A DNA stretch of 64,000 bases from Osedax fenrisi (GCA_964019155.1 OZ025244.1:48303969-48367968), one strand, 5' to 3'; shown: positions 50,108-62,781, numbered from the stretch's first letter. The notes: a model not told the origin generated them from the sequence alone. Program-made: numbers and translations.

Positions 50108-50112
<5 letters not shown>
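49104..50112 (+). repeat. Left arm of 3-kb foldback
   Basis: This arm is complementary to 50472-52150. Matching landmarks are AATGATACATAAGCTGGTAT at its start, the SINE at 49447-49535, TTAGAGAAACGTGTTTCTCT at 49805-49825 and AAGTGAAGTCTGCAGAAATA at its inner end. A segment at 49910-50038 has no partner in the right arm. Confidence 0.9.
49447..49535 (+). mobile_element. tRNA-derived SINE family C, copy in left arm
   Basis: A box TAGCGTAGTGG (49459-49469) and B box GGTTCGAACCC (49514-49524) match RNA polymerase III promoter consensus, followed by CTGACGAGGTAAATATA. The 44-bp gap between boxes is within the usual range, but the acceptor stem does not pair, so it is a SINE head rather than a tRNA gene. 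Confidence 0.75.
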
Positions 50113-50143
<31 letters not shown>

Positions 50144-50198
50144 TATACTATACACTGTATAGTATACAGTATAGTAGTGAGCTATACTGTATAGTATA

Positions 50199-50234
<36 letters not shown>

Positions 50235-50574
50235 TATTTAAAAAATGTATACTCTTGTATACACATTCTATTATATAGTTATGGATAAAGGTATGTGCAT
50301 ACATAATATTATATATATATTTAAAGATAATATTATTCCATGGTGTTATTAACACATATATAAAGAACAATATAGAGAATAATTATTTAAACAATGTTAT
50401 GTAAGCAGTTTATTTACATTAATATTAGGGTCAACATTGTATGTGAGTGAGTAGTGTTGTAAATGGTTAAACAGATATTTCTGCAGACTTCACTTTTAAT
50501 ATAAAATATATATACATATATTTATATAAAATAATTAGTATATAATAGTGATCTAAAAATTCAAATCTTTGCTT

Positions 50575-50763
50575 GGCTTCGAAGACTTTCAAATCACTAA
50601 AAAAATGTTTGGAGACATCAAACCTCTACCAAGTCATGGCTTCGAAGACTTTCAAATCACTAAAAAAATATTTGGAGACATCAAATCTCTACCAAATCAT
50701 GGCTTCGAAGACTTTCAAATCATAAAACAATGTTTGTCATATAAATTATTGAATTTATTGATA
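50575..50763 (+). repeat. 63-bp tandem repeat, three units, open frame
   Basis: Units begin at 50575, 50638 and 50701. They keep a + strand frame encoding a 21-residue repeat, GFEDFQITKKMFGDIK and PLPSH, with conservative changes (K-M/K-I, P/S). The period is a multiple of three and the frame is open over 75 codons. It sits in the insertion inside the foldback arm and has no recognisable domain. Whether it is translated is unknown. Confidence 0.75.
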
Positions 50764-50879
50764 GTAAAAACTTCCCATCATCTAATATACAGTTGATCCC
50801 CTTTACTTCTACAAACAAAGTCTAATGTGAGAGCACAGTAAAGCTAAACAAATTCCATTGAAGATTTCCTACATACCTA

Positions 50880-51340
50880 CATACTATAGCTACATATCTA
50901 CATGAATACCTACTTACCCACCTATATACCTATCTACTTACATATCTAAGTATATTCATGACTACCTACCTACCCACCTACTTGCTTATATACATACCCT
51001 ACCCAACAACCCACCTACCTATCTATCTACCTACTCACATATCTACCTATCCATCCACCCACCTAACTACCCACCCATACATATACCTACCTGACTACCT
51101 ACCCACCCACCTACTTGCCTATATGCATACACTACCCTACCACCCACCTAACTATCTATCTACCTATCCACCCACCTACCTAACTACCCACCCATATATC
51201 TATCTACCTTCATGACTACCTACCAACCTACTTGCCTATATAACTACCCTATCACCCACCTACCTACCTCATATCTACCCACCCATCCATATGCCTACTT
51301 ACATACATACCTGCCTGACTACCCACCTATCTACCTACCT
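50880..51340. repeat. Degenerate CTAC/CCTA minisatellite
   Basis: About 460 bp of CTAC, CCAC, CTAT and CATA tetramers with longer repeated blocks, such as CTACCTACCCACCTACTTGC (near 50965, 51104). The + strand is almost free of G. Open frames across it (Tyr-Leu-Pro-Thr repeats) are by-products. Confidence 0.9.
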
Positions 51341-51711
51341 TTATGTTATATAATAGCATGTAATGGTAATATATGTATTTGGACTGTGAATGCATCATCA
51401 TATCATATACAGTCATATAGATTTAGAGAAACACGTTTCTCTAAACCTATGTATACAGTATATACAATATTTATATTAATTAATAATTAAATATGCATAA
51501 TACTTTCATTAATTAATATTATATATATATATATATAATAATAATTTAATTTATATAAATTGTTAAATTATTAAATATATATGTGAATGTTAATGATAAA
51601 GAATTAATATATACATAATTAGTAATTTATTCAAATAAAATTTATATTATAAAATAATTATTTTTAAGAATATATTAATAATAAACTTATATATTTAACA
51701 AAAAAAATTAT

Positions 51712-51808
51712 ATATTTACCTCGTCAGGGGTTCGAACCTATAGGCAACCCCAGAGTAGTTTATTTGTGATACACCGCTCTAACCACTACGCTATAGACAG
51801 ATATATTT
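51712..51808 (-). mobile_element. tRNA-derived SINE family C, copy in right arm
   Basis: This is the inverted copy of 49447-49535. B box GGTTCGAACCC and A box TAGCGTAGTGG are both intact on the - strand. The central part differs (GGGGTTGCC against CAGATTGCC). Confidence 0.8.
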
Positions 51809-52406
51809 CAATATACTTTGCAATATATATATTTTGAAAATTTATAAAAATAATTAGAATTATTCTAAGAATATATAGACAAATATTATTTACATACAAT
51901 TTAAATACTACTATTATTTTTAGGTTATATTATAAAACTCTATTGATCTACTATGTATGTATATAGTAATATTCGAATTATAATTAAGTTATTTCTATAA
52001 GTCTAATTAAAATTAAAATTAATAGTAATTTCTATATATCTCAGATATTATCTGTCAGATAATGATTATCTGAGATAATCTGATTAGAAAAATAATCTAG
52101 AATCCTTAATAATATTAATATATTAATAATATACCAGCTTATGTATCATTGTGTTATAATCTATTGCTTCTAATTGCATTTAAACGTACTTTCAGACACT
52201 ATAGAGATTATCTGTTTCAAATAGTATTTGAGTATAATATTTGAATTACAATTAAACTTTTCTAACTTAACAATAATGTGTATATATCTGATTAGAAATT
52301 AAATGTATTAGAAAAATAAATCTAGTATCCATATAAGTTATATATGGCATATAACAGCTTACATATCATTTTGTTAACAAAAGATAATTATCTTATTATA
52401 CTTTAC

Positions 52407-52925
52407 TTACTTACTTTTTTCGTTTAAGGACTGCGCTGTGCGCGAGCAATCGGCCGTCCGTGGGATAGATTATTGTGTTGGGGGGAAAGCAAGGGAAACG
52501 TAGTGTGTCTTTTGATGACGTTTAAAGGAGGAGGTTGATTTCATTGAACGAAGGTGGTGGGGTAGGGAATTATAATGATAAGGGGCAGATAGGGAGAATG
52601 AGCGTATATTGGAGGAGTGGAGGTTGTGTATGTGTGGTGTAGTAAGGAGAAATGTGTTAGAGGACCGGGTATGGATTGGAGTAGTGGGTATATGTAGATG
52701 GAGAAGGGAGGCAAGGTAGTCAGGGGAGTTGTGATGTAGGCTTTGTGGATTGTCAGGGAAAGTTTGTATTTAATTCTGTAGGAGATTGGGAGCCAGTGTA
52801 GTTGTTTGAGGAGAGGTGTAATAGAGGAACGACGTGGAAGTAGATGGACGCAACGTACTACAGCATTTTGAAGACGTTGCAGTTTAATGAGTTTGTAGGA
52901 GGGAAGATTGAATAGTAGACTGAAT
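52407..52925 (-). mobile_element. 5'-truncated LINE 3' end
   Basis: Homologous to 22840-23350 in the same orientation. Shared words are ATCGGCCGTC, GGTAGGGAATTA, AAGGGGCAGATAGGG and GAGCGTATATTGGA. The - strand end has a TAAG/TAAGT tail (TTACTTACTTACTTTTTTCG on the + strand). It carries only the C-terminal polymerase tail. Confidence 0.8.
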
Positions 52926-53024
52926 TATAAACATATTATTATAATATGTTTATAATAATTATATATATTGCTGATAATTGCAATTAAACTTGCTTTCATA
53001 AAATATTTGATTAAATTATTTAAT

Positions 53025-53600
53025 AAATACAAGATTAATTTTAGTTTTAATAATTACTAACTATATAATACTAACAAATTAACTATGTTATATAAATAAA
53101 ATATAATATATGTAATACTTCAATACACGTATATCTAAGATCTAATTAGATATATAATAAAAATAAGACTTGGTAGTCTAGAGGTTAGCATATATGCAAT
53201 ATATTGTCTAATGATCCAAAGGTCTTAGGTTCAATCCTAGCCTGAGGCAAATAATATAAGTTTTTAATTAATATTATAATTATTATCAATTTTTATAATA
53301 TATTTACTATTTAAATTTAAAATGTAATCACTTTTTTGATAAAATTATACAAAAGTTCACTATTATATTTATTATAGCATATTTAGTAAAATAAAGACCA
53401 AGTTTTATCATAGAATTTGATTATTCTTGTATAATTATTTAATAAGTTATTATAATCATTATAATGATTAGTAAAGAATAATTATAATATTAAATCAATT
53501 TTACTATATTTATTGAATAGTATTAATGTAATTTAAAGGAAACCAAACATATTAATACCTTTAAATACGGATTAATACATTAAATATGCATGGTTTAAAT
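53025..53600 (+). mobile_element. tRNA-like repeat family B, copy 2
   Basis: The best-preserved tRNA-like core of the family: A box TAGTCTAGAGG (53175-53185), then TTAGCAT, and B box GGTTCAATCCT (53229-53239). It is embedded in the same 5' and 3' blocks as copies 1 and 3. Confidence 0.75.
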
Positions 53601-53689
53601 TTTTATTATTTTGATATTCAATAATATACTGAATTAATAAATTTAATTTATATAATAATTAATATAATTATAATACTTAATATATTTGA

Positions 53690-54115
53690 TTACGTTTGTT
53701 GAATCAACCCAGATTAACTTTAGTTTTAATAATTATTAACTATATAATACTAACAAATTAACTATATTATATAAATAAAATATAATATATGTAATACTTC
53801 AATACAAGTATAACTAAGATCTAATTATTATTATAATAAAAATAAGACTGGGTAGTCTAGAGGTTAGCATGTTAATCTACAGATTCAAAGGGTTTGAGTT
53901 CAATGCTAGACTGAGTCAGATAATATTATTTTTTAATTAATATTATAATTATTATCAATTTTTAGTGTATTACTGTTTAAATTTAAAATATAATCTCTCT
54001 TTTGATAAAATTATACAAAAGATCAATATTATATTTATTATAGCATATTTGTCAAATAAAGGCCAACTTTTAATCATAGAATTTGATTACTCTTGTATAT
54101 TTTATGTATAATTAT
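53690..54115 (+). mobile_element. tRNA-like repeat family B, copy 3
   Basis: Same 5' block, with A box TAGTCTAGAGG retained and the B box changed to AGTTCAATGCT. It directly follows copy 2, about 90 bp away, so the pair looks tandemly duplicated. Confidence 0.7.
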
Positions 54116-55500
54116 TATAATAATTGGAGAAATGTATACAATTTGGTAGTACAAGAAATGTAATGGGCATAGAAGACTGCTCACTAAAATCTATCGCCAA
54201 TGAAAGACAAACTTATTTAACTGATAAAATAAAATAATTAGTATACATTTTCGAACCTTTATTATGTAATAGAGTATAAATCTAGATCAGTTTTGACATA
54301 TATCAGATCAAGATACTTTGACAAAAAGCAACAGAAAGAAAAAGTTTGATTGAAGAATAGCTGGATGGAAGAAATTCATGATTGGTTTGGATTAACAATT
54401 GTAGAATAGCTGGAAACGTTAACTAATGCGAATTGAATAAAGTGTACTCATAGATATATAATTTTAAACGACCTCATCATGGGAATAAGTAATATTACAT
54501 TATTTACCATGTTTATTAATAAATAAATAATCCAATATTTTTACATAATAAATTGTATCTGATATTCGTATGTAATTTCAGTATCTATATTATTTGTTAA
54601 AACGCGTAGTAATTTAAATAAATATTCAATAATTTGGTGATATTATTCTTATAGTTACTTATATATGCCAATCTGTATATTACATCATATTATAGGAATT
54701 TATATCAAATTTAAATTCTATAAAGTTCTAGTTACATTTTATTACATTTATAAGATATAATTATATTTACCTAATTAGAATACACCTATACACCCTTACT
54801 AGGTTTCTTATTAAGTATCTAGAATTTCAAAATAAATGTTAATTTAAAATTACAACGAAAAATTATGATAGTTTGAGTACATTATAATTATAATATACAT
54901 TATTAGATTGTTAACTAATGAGAATATTTATATTTATTCATTCACTACAATTAATATTATAATTATATATATAAAATATCAAAATACAATTTAAATAGAA
55001 GATGGGCAATATTTTGATAACATATATTCGATTTCAACTTTGCCTGTAAATATTAAATAAATAGATAAAAGGTTAATTAGTAAGGGAAAAGTTATAATGT
55101 TATTTTATTTGATAATAATCAGTTTAAATGTATGAATATATTAATAATTAAATATTTGTATAATTTATTTTATAAAAAAAACCTGGCATAATACGTTGTT
55201 TAAAAGACTTGCTTTAGGATGATAATTTGTCAAATTCACCACGGCCCCACTTTATGGTGATATCTATTTTCAAATATGTAAAATAAAATAATTTGGTAAA
55301 TTGTAATGAAGTAATTAACAATTATTAAAATAAATTAGTAATATCAAGAACAACAAAATTGCAGATTTATACAAATAGCAGTCTACACAATTATAATATG
55401 TACTTAGGTAATAATTATTATAATAGATTTAGTTATAAATATTAACAAATAATTAATTAAAATTATATAATTTACTATTAATATCAAGGATATCTTCTGG
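54116..55500. other. AT-rich DNA, no gene seen
   Basis: The block at 54125-54420 is less AT-rich and may be a decayed transposon. Near 55360 the text GCAGATTTATACAAATAGCA also occurs at 58950 and 62333, marking the left edge of the large tandem array. Confidence 0.5.
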
Positions 55501-55603
55501 TAGTCAAATATCCATTACTACTACTACTACTACCACCACCTTACTATCACTACCAATACTACCACCTCCTCCAATATTACTACTACTACTACCAACACCT
55601 CCT

Positions 55604-55804
<201 letters not shown>

Positions 55805-56012
55805 TACAATTACATATTTCTAATCTATTATACATTATATACACAAATACACTCTATAATAACTTTTAGTTTGTCCACTTTTTCTGGATGTAGTTCTTGA
55901 CTCTACATTTTAAAAACATTTTAAAAATATGAAGATAATGATATAATAAAACTAATATAAATATATATACACAATATAGACAAAAACTCAGAAACATTTA
56001 ATAATAAATATT

Positions 56013-59000
56013 ACATATCTAATTAACTAACTAGATTCCTCAAGTGACTCTTCGTCTTCCATTTCATCAGTTGGTGTATCTAATAAATGATGATATTATT
56101 TGTATTTTAATTTTATATAATTATAATTTGTTCTTAAAATTATGCTATCCTCTATATATATTTGACACCAGAAGATGTCACCAAATTACACCAACCCTTG
56201 AGGCATAACACCCCCATAGGGGATGACAACCCCGACATATTCGGTCAGATTGGGTGTATTGTATTGATGAGTTGTAATCACTTTCAAGGCAATGATAATT
56301 CAAACTTTTTTTAATAGTCACGTATTTTAATTTTTATCAAGGCCAGACGTTACATGTAAAAGATAGGTAATTTATGGGTCTACTAGAATACCGATAAATG
56401 TTGATAATGTGAAAGAAATAAGTTCTTATTACGTAAATAAAATTCATTTATATTACCATTTGGCCCCTGAAATTTTCATATATCAAGTATAAGATAATAA
56501 AAAGTAGATCTGGTAAATTTTTACTGAACAAATAATAAAACATATTTGTTTATATGTTTTAAAAACTTAATTGCATCTGAAATTGTATAATATTATCAAA
56601 TTTCATAATATTGTATTATCTATATACTCTGAAAATGTTATAAAGATTCATCGGAGGGAACAAAGCTATGGAGTTTTAGAAATAGGATAAAAATGGAAAA
56701 AAACAGTTTTAAGATATAGGCTTCTAAAGTATTATTTTTATTGTGTACTATATTATAAAAAATGGGTATACTAAAAAATGAATAATTTTTGCAATCAGTA
56801 TGAAATATCAATATTTTTACTATGTGAAGTAATATTATAAATCCTTAATACATTCCTAAATATTAAAATGTACTAATTATTTCAAATATTCCACATCAGT
56901 TTTTTTACAGGCATATGTTTATAATGCTTAATTGCAGTGATAATAGTTACTTTTGAATGATATAAAATACATCATTTTAAAAATAAAGAATTATTGATAA
57001 AATAACTGTAATCAAATAATTGTATTGATAAAAAATATAACATATTGCATATTGCAAACTATATATATATATTATAAACACAAATACAATTTTAGATCTT
57101 AAGGGGATATCACACAGTCCAAAATAATAAAAAAAATAAATTGTATTTATTTTGTATTCCATAATATTAATAAATAGTGTTTTATAGTATCTGTATAAAT
57201 ATTAATCATGAATTCAATCTAGAAATATCATAAAAAGTAGTTTTTTAACTATGCTATTCAAAAAAAATGTATCAATATTTAATTGATTGTCCCTGACTAT
57301 TGTATTTTATATTATAATATTTTATAACTTATAAATTGACGATTTAAAAAAAAATTTAAGCCAGATTGTTTACATTGAATTATTCTATATCATTTTTTAT
57401 ATGAATACTATATAATGTGATCTTAGTGTCTAATTAGAGAGAAGAATATCTGAAATAAAATTGTACATATCAATAATACCATATTTTATAAATATGGTAT
57501 TATTTATACATAATATGTATAATAGTAGTTCTTACCAATTTACAAATAAATATATACATTTCATTAAATAACAATATTTATATTACTATAAAGATAATTG
57601 TATATATGTAAATTACTATGATAAATTGAAATAGATTATAATATCAATTGATTTTCATACTGTCAAACTTCAACTACTGTTTTCTCATAATTATTTCACT
57701 CTAGGTATGTGTGTATAAATGAGTTTTTTCTCAAAAACTATTATGCATTATAATAATTTGTATGGCATTGTATAAATAACATATATATAAATAATCCTAT
57801 AAGGGAATATTTTCTAAATTTGTATATGTATAATTGAAATTTGTATGCATATATATACATTTATTGAATAGAATACAATACAAATTAGCTAAATTCAATA
57901 TATAGAATTCTGTGTGCATAGCTTTCTATAGACCCATTATTTGCTATCTATCTACATACAATGTAAGGCTGTATGTGACATGCCCTTAATAAAATATAAA
58001 TAGATTTATTTGGAGTATATAGTTTATTATACATTATTTGATGGGTCTGATTAAAAATTATTTAAACATTAAAAAACAATGCATATAATAAACTAAATGT
58101 TAATTGTATTGTTAATGATTTCAATTATTATTATAAAAACAATTCAAATTATTTTAATTGTTATATAATAATTTATATTGTTAAAAATGAATAAATAAAT
58201 TTTATAAAATATGTATAATAAAAATATGTTATTTGTATATAAATAATATTTAAAATGTTAATGTATAATAACAATATTATTTCTTTATTAATCATATTTA
58301 TTTACTAATATTCAAAGTAATTACATATGAAAATACTATATGAAAATCTTTTTGTAATATATTTGGGTAACTTCCTAGATATTATAATTAGATATACTAC
58401 TATTGTATATAAAGTTTGTTCACCAATTTTAATGACAATCTGCCATTGTGTTTGTAATATTTGTATTGGTACATAATATTTTCAATACAAATTCAAAGTC
58501 ACTTACATTACTATAATGACTTGCAATTGCTTTAAAATTTTAAATACATATACTTAAGTATGAAATAACTATTAAAATAATCCAAATGATAAAATTAAAA
58601 TTATACAAGTATAGATAATATTATATAATAATTGTACCAAACCTAGTAAAAAATGAAGTTATATAATATTTTCATTTATTGACTAAATATAAATTTATTA
58701 AATAATTAGCTTATAAAATATAAAATAGAAATTACACAATTTTAGATTAATATATAAGTAATTTACTATATGAAAAATTCCAATTAAATTTTTATTAAAA
58801 TTAGATATTTACAACTAATATTTAAATATTTTTCATATCAATTGACAAATTATAAAGAATATCACTGAATTATATTTGAATCAATATATCTAATTCAATG
58901 AATTCTTATTGTATTTAGATTTTTCATATGGTGAATACAAATATATTGCAGATTTATACAAATAGCAGTATACCCAATTTTAATGTCTATGGTAACTTAG

Positions 59001-59079
59001 GTACCAATGATTATACTAGATTGAGCTATAAATAATAAGCAATTAATTCTATGAAATTTAATATTTAATATTAAACATT
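56013..59079. repeat. 3.07-kb tandem unit, copy 1
   Basis: The segment recurs from 59080 with only scattered substitutions, in the same orientation. It holds the acidic terminal exon (56027-56079), a GC-richer block near 56163-56260 and long AT-rich DNA. Sequence from 58020 to about 58560 is absent from copy 2. Confidence 0.92.
56027..56079 (-). CDS. Acidic terminal exon, copy 1
   Basis: On the - strand, acceptor TTATTAG precedes a frame encoding TPTDEMEDEESLEESS and TAG. Although tiny, it is present in all three tandem copies with one conservative change. The acidic Ser/Glu tail is a common protein C-terminus. Upstream exons were not identified, so the gene is unknown. Confidence 0.45.
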
Positions 59080-59093
59080 ACATATCTAATTAA

Positions 59094-59146
59094 CTAACTA
59101 GATTCCTCAAGTGACTCTTCGTCTTCCATTTCATCAGTTGGTGTAT
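59094..59146 (-). CDS. Acidic terminal exon, copy 2
   Basis: Identical in coding and acceptor to the exon at 56027-56079, 3067 bp away. Confidence 0.45.
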
Positions 59147-59558
59147 CTAATAAATGATGATATTATTTGTATTTTAATTTTATATAATTATAATTTGTTC
59201 TTAAAATTATGCTATCCTCTATATATATTTGACACCAGAAGATGTCACCAAATTACACCAACCCTTGAGGCATAACACCTCCATAGGGGATTACAACCCC
59301 GAGATATTCGGTCAGATTGGGTGTATTGTATTGATGAGTTGTAATCACTTTCAAGGCAATGATAATTCAAACTTTTTTTAATAGTTACGTATTTTAATTT
59401 TTATCAAGGCCAGACGTTACATGTAAAAGATAGGGAATTTATGGGTCTACTAGAATACCGATAAATTTTGATAATGTGAAAGAAATAAGTTCATATTACG
59501 TAAATAAAATTAATTTATATTACCATTTGGCGCCTGAAATTCTCATATATCAAGTATA

Positions 59559-59717
59559 CTTACTTTACTTTATTCCCTTGACTCGGGAATCGTAGGGGAA
59601 ATCAATGAGCTGGCTTTCAAACAATGCCGTCGCCATTCGTTGCGGTCGTGTGGCTTTACCATTAAGTCGGACTGATTCAGCTTACTCCATTCTTTGATGT
59701 CATCAATCCATTTCCTT
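59559..59717 (-). mobile_element. Recent 5'-truncated LINE insertion with 10-bp target duplication
   Basis: Inserted into copy 2 only. ATCAAGTATA flanks it on both sides (59549-59558, 59718-59727), while copy 1 has a single ATCAAGTATA at 56484-56493. On the - strand it encodes RKWIDDIKEWSKLNQSDL, then DRNEWRR and a stop, the last residues of an RTE-type LINE. It ends in an AAAGTAAAGTAAG tail. These are the hallmarks of target-primed reverse transcription. Confidence 0.92.
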
Positions 59718-60284
59718 ATCAAGTATAAGATAATAAAAAGTAGATCTGGTAAATTTTTACTGAACAAATAATAAAAAATATTTGTTTACATGTTTTAAAA
59801 ACTTAATTGCATCTGAAATTGTATAACATTATCATATTTCATAATATTGTATTACCTATATACTCTGAAAATGTTATAAAGATTCATCGGAGGGAACAAA
59901 GCTATGGAGTTTTAGAAATAGGATAAAATGGAAAAAAACAGTTTTGAGATATAGGCTTCTAAAGTATTATTTTTATTGTGTACTATATTATAAAAAATGG
60001 GTATACTAAAAAATGAATAATTTTTGCAATCAGTATGAAATATCAATATTTTTACTATGTGAAGTAATATTATAAATCCTTAATACATTCCTAAATATTA
60101 AAATGTACTAATTATTTCAAATATTCCACATCAGTTTTTTTACAGGCATATGTTTAAAATGCTTAATTGCAGTGATAATAGTTACTTTTGAATGATATAA
60201 AATTCATCATTTTAAAAATAAATAATTATTGATAAAATAACTGTAATCAAATAATTGTATTGATAAAAAATATAAACATATAAA

Positions 60285-60365
60285 AATGTAATTCCGGGCC
60301 TTAATATTCACAGTAATGCAATAAAATAATTACAATTACATTAATTTTATTAAAATTACCACCAC

Positions 60366-60399
<34 letters not shown>

Positions 60400-60535
60400 G
60401 CAACTATTACTAAAAATGCAAGTTTAAACATAGAATTTGATTGCCCTTGTATAATATTTTAATAATTGTATCTATTATGATTATAATAATGATAATTAAA
60501 AATTTTAATTTAAAATATTATTAAAGAATCATTAT
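60285..60535. repeat. 250-bp insertion specific to tandem copy 2
   Basis: It is absent from copy 1 at about 57047. It contains TTCCGGGCC, an ACT trinucleotide run, and text near 60425-60530 (ACATAGAATTTGATTGCCCT, TGTATAATATTTTAATAATT) resembling the 3' block of the family B repeats. Confidence 0.75.
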
Positions 60536-61492
60536 ATTGCAAACTATATATATATATATTATAAACACAAATACAATTTTAGATCTTAAGGGGATATCAC
60601 ACAGTCCAAAATAATAAAAAAAATAAATTGTATTTATTTTGTATTCCATAATATTAATAAATAGTGTTTCATAGTATCTGTATAAATATTAGCCATGAAT
60701 TCAATCTAGAAATATCATAAAAAGTAGTTTTTTAACTATGCTATTCAAAAAAAATGTATCAATATTTAATTGATTGTCCCTGACTATTGTATTTTATATT
60801 ATAATATTTTATAACTTATAAATTGACGATTTAAAAAAATATAAAAGCCAGATTGTTTACATTGAATTATTCTATATCATTTTTTATATGAATACTATAT
60901 CATGTGATCTTAGTGTATAATTAGAGAGAAGAATATCTGAAATAAAATTGTACATATCAATAATACCATATTTTATAAATATGGTATTATTTATACATAA
61001 TATGTATAATAGTAGTTCTTACCAATTTACAAATAAATATATACATTTCATTAAATAACAATATTTATATTACTATAAAGATAATTGTATATATTTAAAT
61101 TACTATGATAAATTGAAATAGATTATAATATCAATTGATTTTCATACTGTCAAACTTCAACTACTGTTTTCTCATAATTATTTCACTCTAGGTATGTGTG
61201 TATAAATGAGTTTTTCTCAAAAACTATTATGCATTATACTAATTTGTATGGCATTGTATAAATAATCCTATAAGGGAATATTTTCTAAATTTGTATATGT
61301 ATAATTGAAATTTGTATGCATATATATACATTTATTGAATAGAATACAATAAAAATTAGCTAAATTCAATATATAGAATTCTGTGTGCATAGCTTTCTAT
61401 AGACCCATTATTTGCTATCTATCTACATACAATGTAAGGCTGTATGTGACATGCCCTTAATAAAATATAAATAGATTTATTTAGAGTATATA

Positions 61493-61946
61493 CAAAGATT
61501 TTCCGAAAGAAAGATATAATACTTATGCGAAATCGTGTAATTCGAATTTGTATACAAAATACCCTGGTGCCACCTATAGCGGGTTACTTTTAGGAACTAT
61601 GCGTTGTTTATAATGTAAATTCGTATTTAACTATACACTTTTAAAATGTTAAATAATATGCTTTAAATTAATATTTATATGATGAAAACTAAGTGTTCAT
61701 TACTAATATATAACAAACAAATATGATATGTATGTTTTAAATGCTATAAGTATATATTTAGTGAGTAAAAGCTAATTTATATTGCATGTAATTTAATAGA
61801 GCAATGAAAACATTGTTGTATGCAAACAGAGCCGAACCTAAATCTAATTCAGTGATTTCGATACTACTGCTAGCACCGGTTGGGGCTATAACTAAATTAC
61901 GTTGCATGCATAGGGAGTGTTATATCTTTGCTTCGCAAAATCTTTG
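61493..61946. mobile_element. 454-bp TIR element, CAAAGATTTT family
   Basis: Left end CAAAGATTTTCCGAAAGAAA and the complement of the right end, CAAAGATTTTGCGAAGCAAA, are inverted, and both continue into GATATAAYAC. No coding frame. It occupies the place of a 540-bp segment deleted relative to copy 1. Confidence 0.85.
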
Positions 61947-62463
61947 AAATAACTATTAAAATAATCCAAATGATAAAATTAAAATTATACAAGTATAGAT
62001 AATATTATATAATAATTGTACCAAACCTAGTAAAAAATTAAGTTATATAATATTTTCATTTATTGACTAAATATAAATTTATTAAATAATTAGCTTATAA
62101 AATATAAAATGGAAATTACACAATTTTAGATTAATATATAAGTAATTTACTATATGACAAATTCCAATTAAATTTTTATTAAAATTAGATATTTACAACT
62201 AATATTTAAATATTTTTCATATCAATTGACAAATTATAAAGAATATCACTGAATTATATTTGAATCAATATATCTAATTCAATGAATTCTTATTGTATTT
62301 AGATTTTTCATATGGTGAATACAAATATATTGCAGATTTATACAAATAGCAGTATACCCAATTTTAATGTCTATGGTAACTTAGGTACCAATGATTATAC
62401 TAGATTGAGCTATAAATAATAACCAATTAATTCTATGAAATTTAATATTTAATATTAAACATT

Positions 62464-62615
62464 ACATATTTAATTAACTAACTAGATTCCTCAAGTGACT
62501 CTTCGTCTTCCATGTCATCAGTTGGTGTATCTAATAAATGATGATTATTATTTGTATTTTAATTTTATATAATTATAATTTGTTCTTAAAATTATGCTAT
62601 CCTCTATATTGGAAA
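62464..62615. repeat. Tandem unit, copy 3, truncated
   Basis: Only the first 150 bp of the unit, including the acidic exon; homology stops at CTATCCTCTATAT near 62610. Confidence 0.9.
62478..62530 (-). CDS. Acidic terminal exon, copy 3
   Basis: Same as the exons at 56027 and 59094 except for one Glu-to-Asp change (TPTDDMEDEESLEESS). The frame, stop and acceptor are kept. Confidence 0.4.
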
Positions 62616-62781
62616 TATATAGGAAATTTTACTGTTGTTCTTGTACATTTTGTAAATTTCACGGTTGTTCCTACACCCGATAATCACATTTAATAGTTAT
62701 ACACATATACATAACGATTAATGTAATACCTAAGTTATAGATATGATACGCAGATATATAAAAATCTAATTGTGCGAGCTC

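Larger units (their letters stand above)
50472..52150 (-). repeat. Right arm of 3-kb foldback, interrupted
   Basis: Reverse-complement copy of 49104-50112. Pairing runs 50472-50550, is broken by about 790 bp of minisatellites (50551-51340), then resumes to ACCAGCTTATGTATCATT at 52150. Divergence of a few percent and small indels show the arms are not newly formed. Confidence 0.9.
59080..62463. repeat. Tandem unit, copy 2 (3.38 kb)
   Basis: Near-identical to copy 1 with three changes: a 159-bp LINE insertion at 59559, a 250-bp insertion at 60285-60535, and replacement of about 540 bp by a TIR element at 61493-61946. These explain its greater length. Confidence 0.92.

Noticed and set aside
50958..51490. 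Tyr-Leu-Pro-Thr-rich open frames
   Set aside because: They follow from the CTAC minisatellite and have no splice sites or domains.
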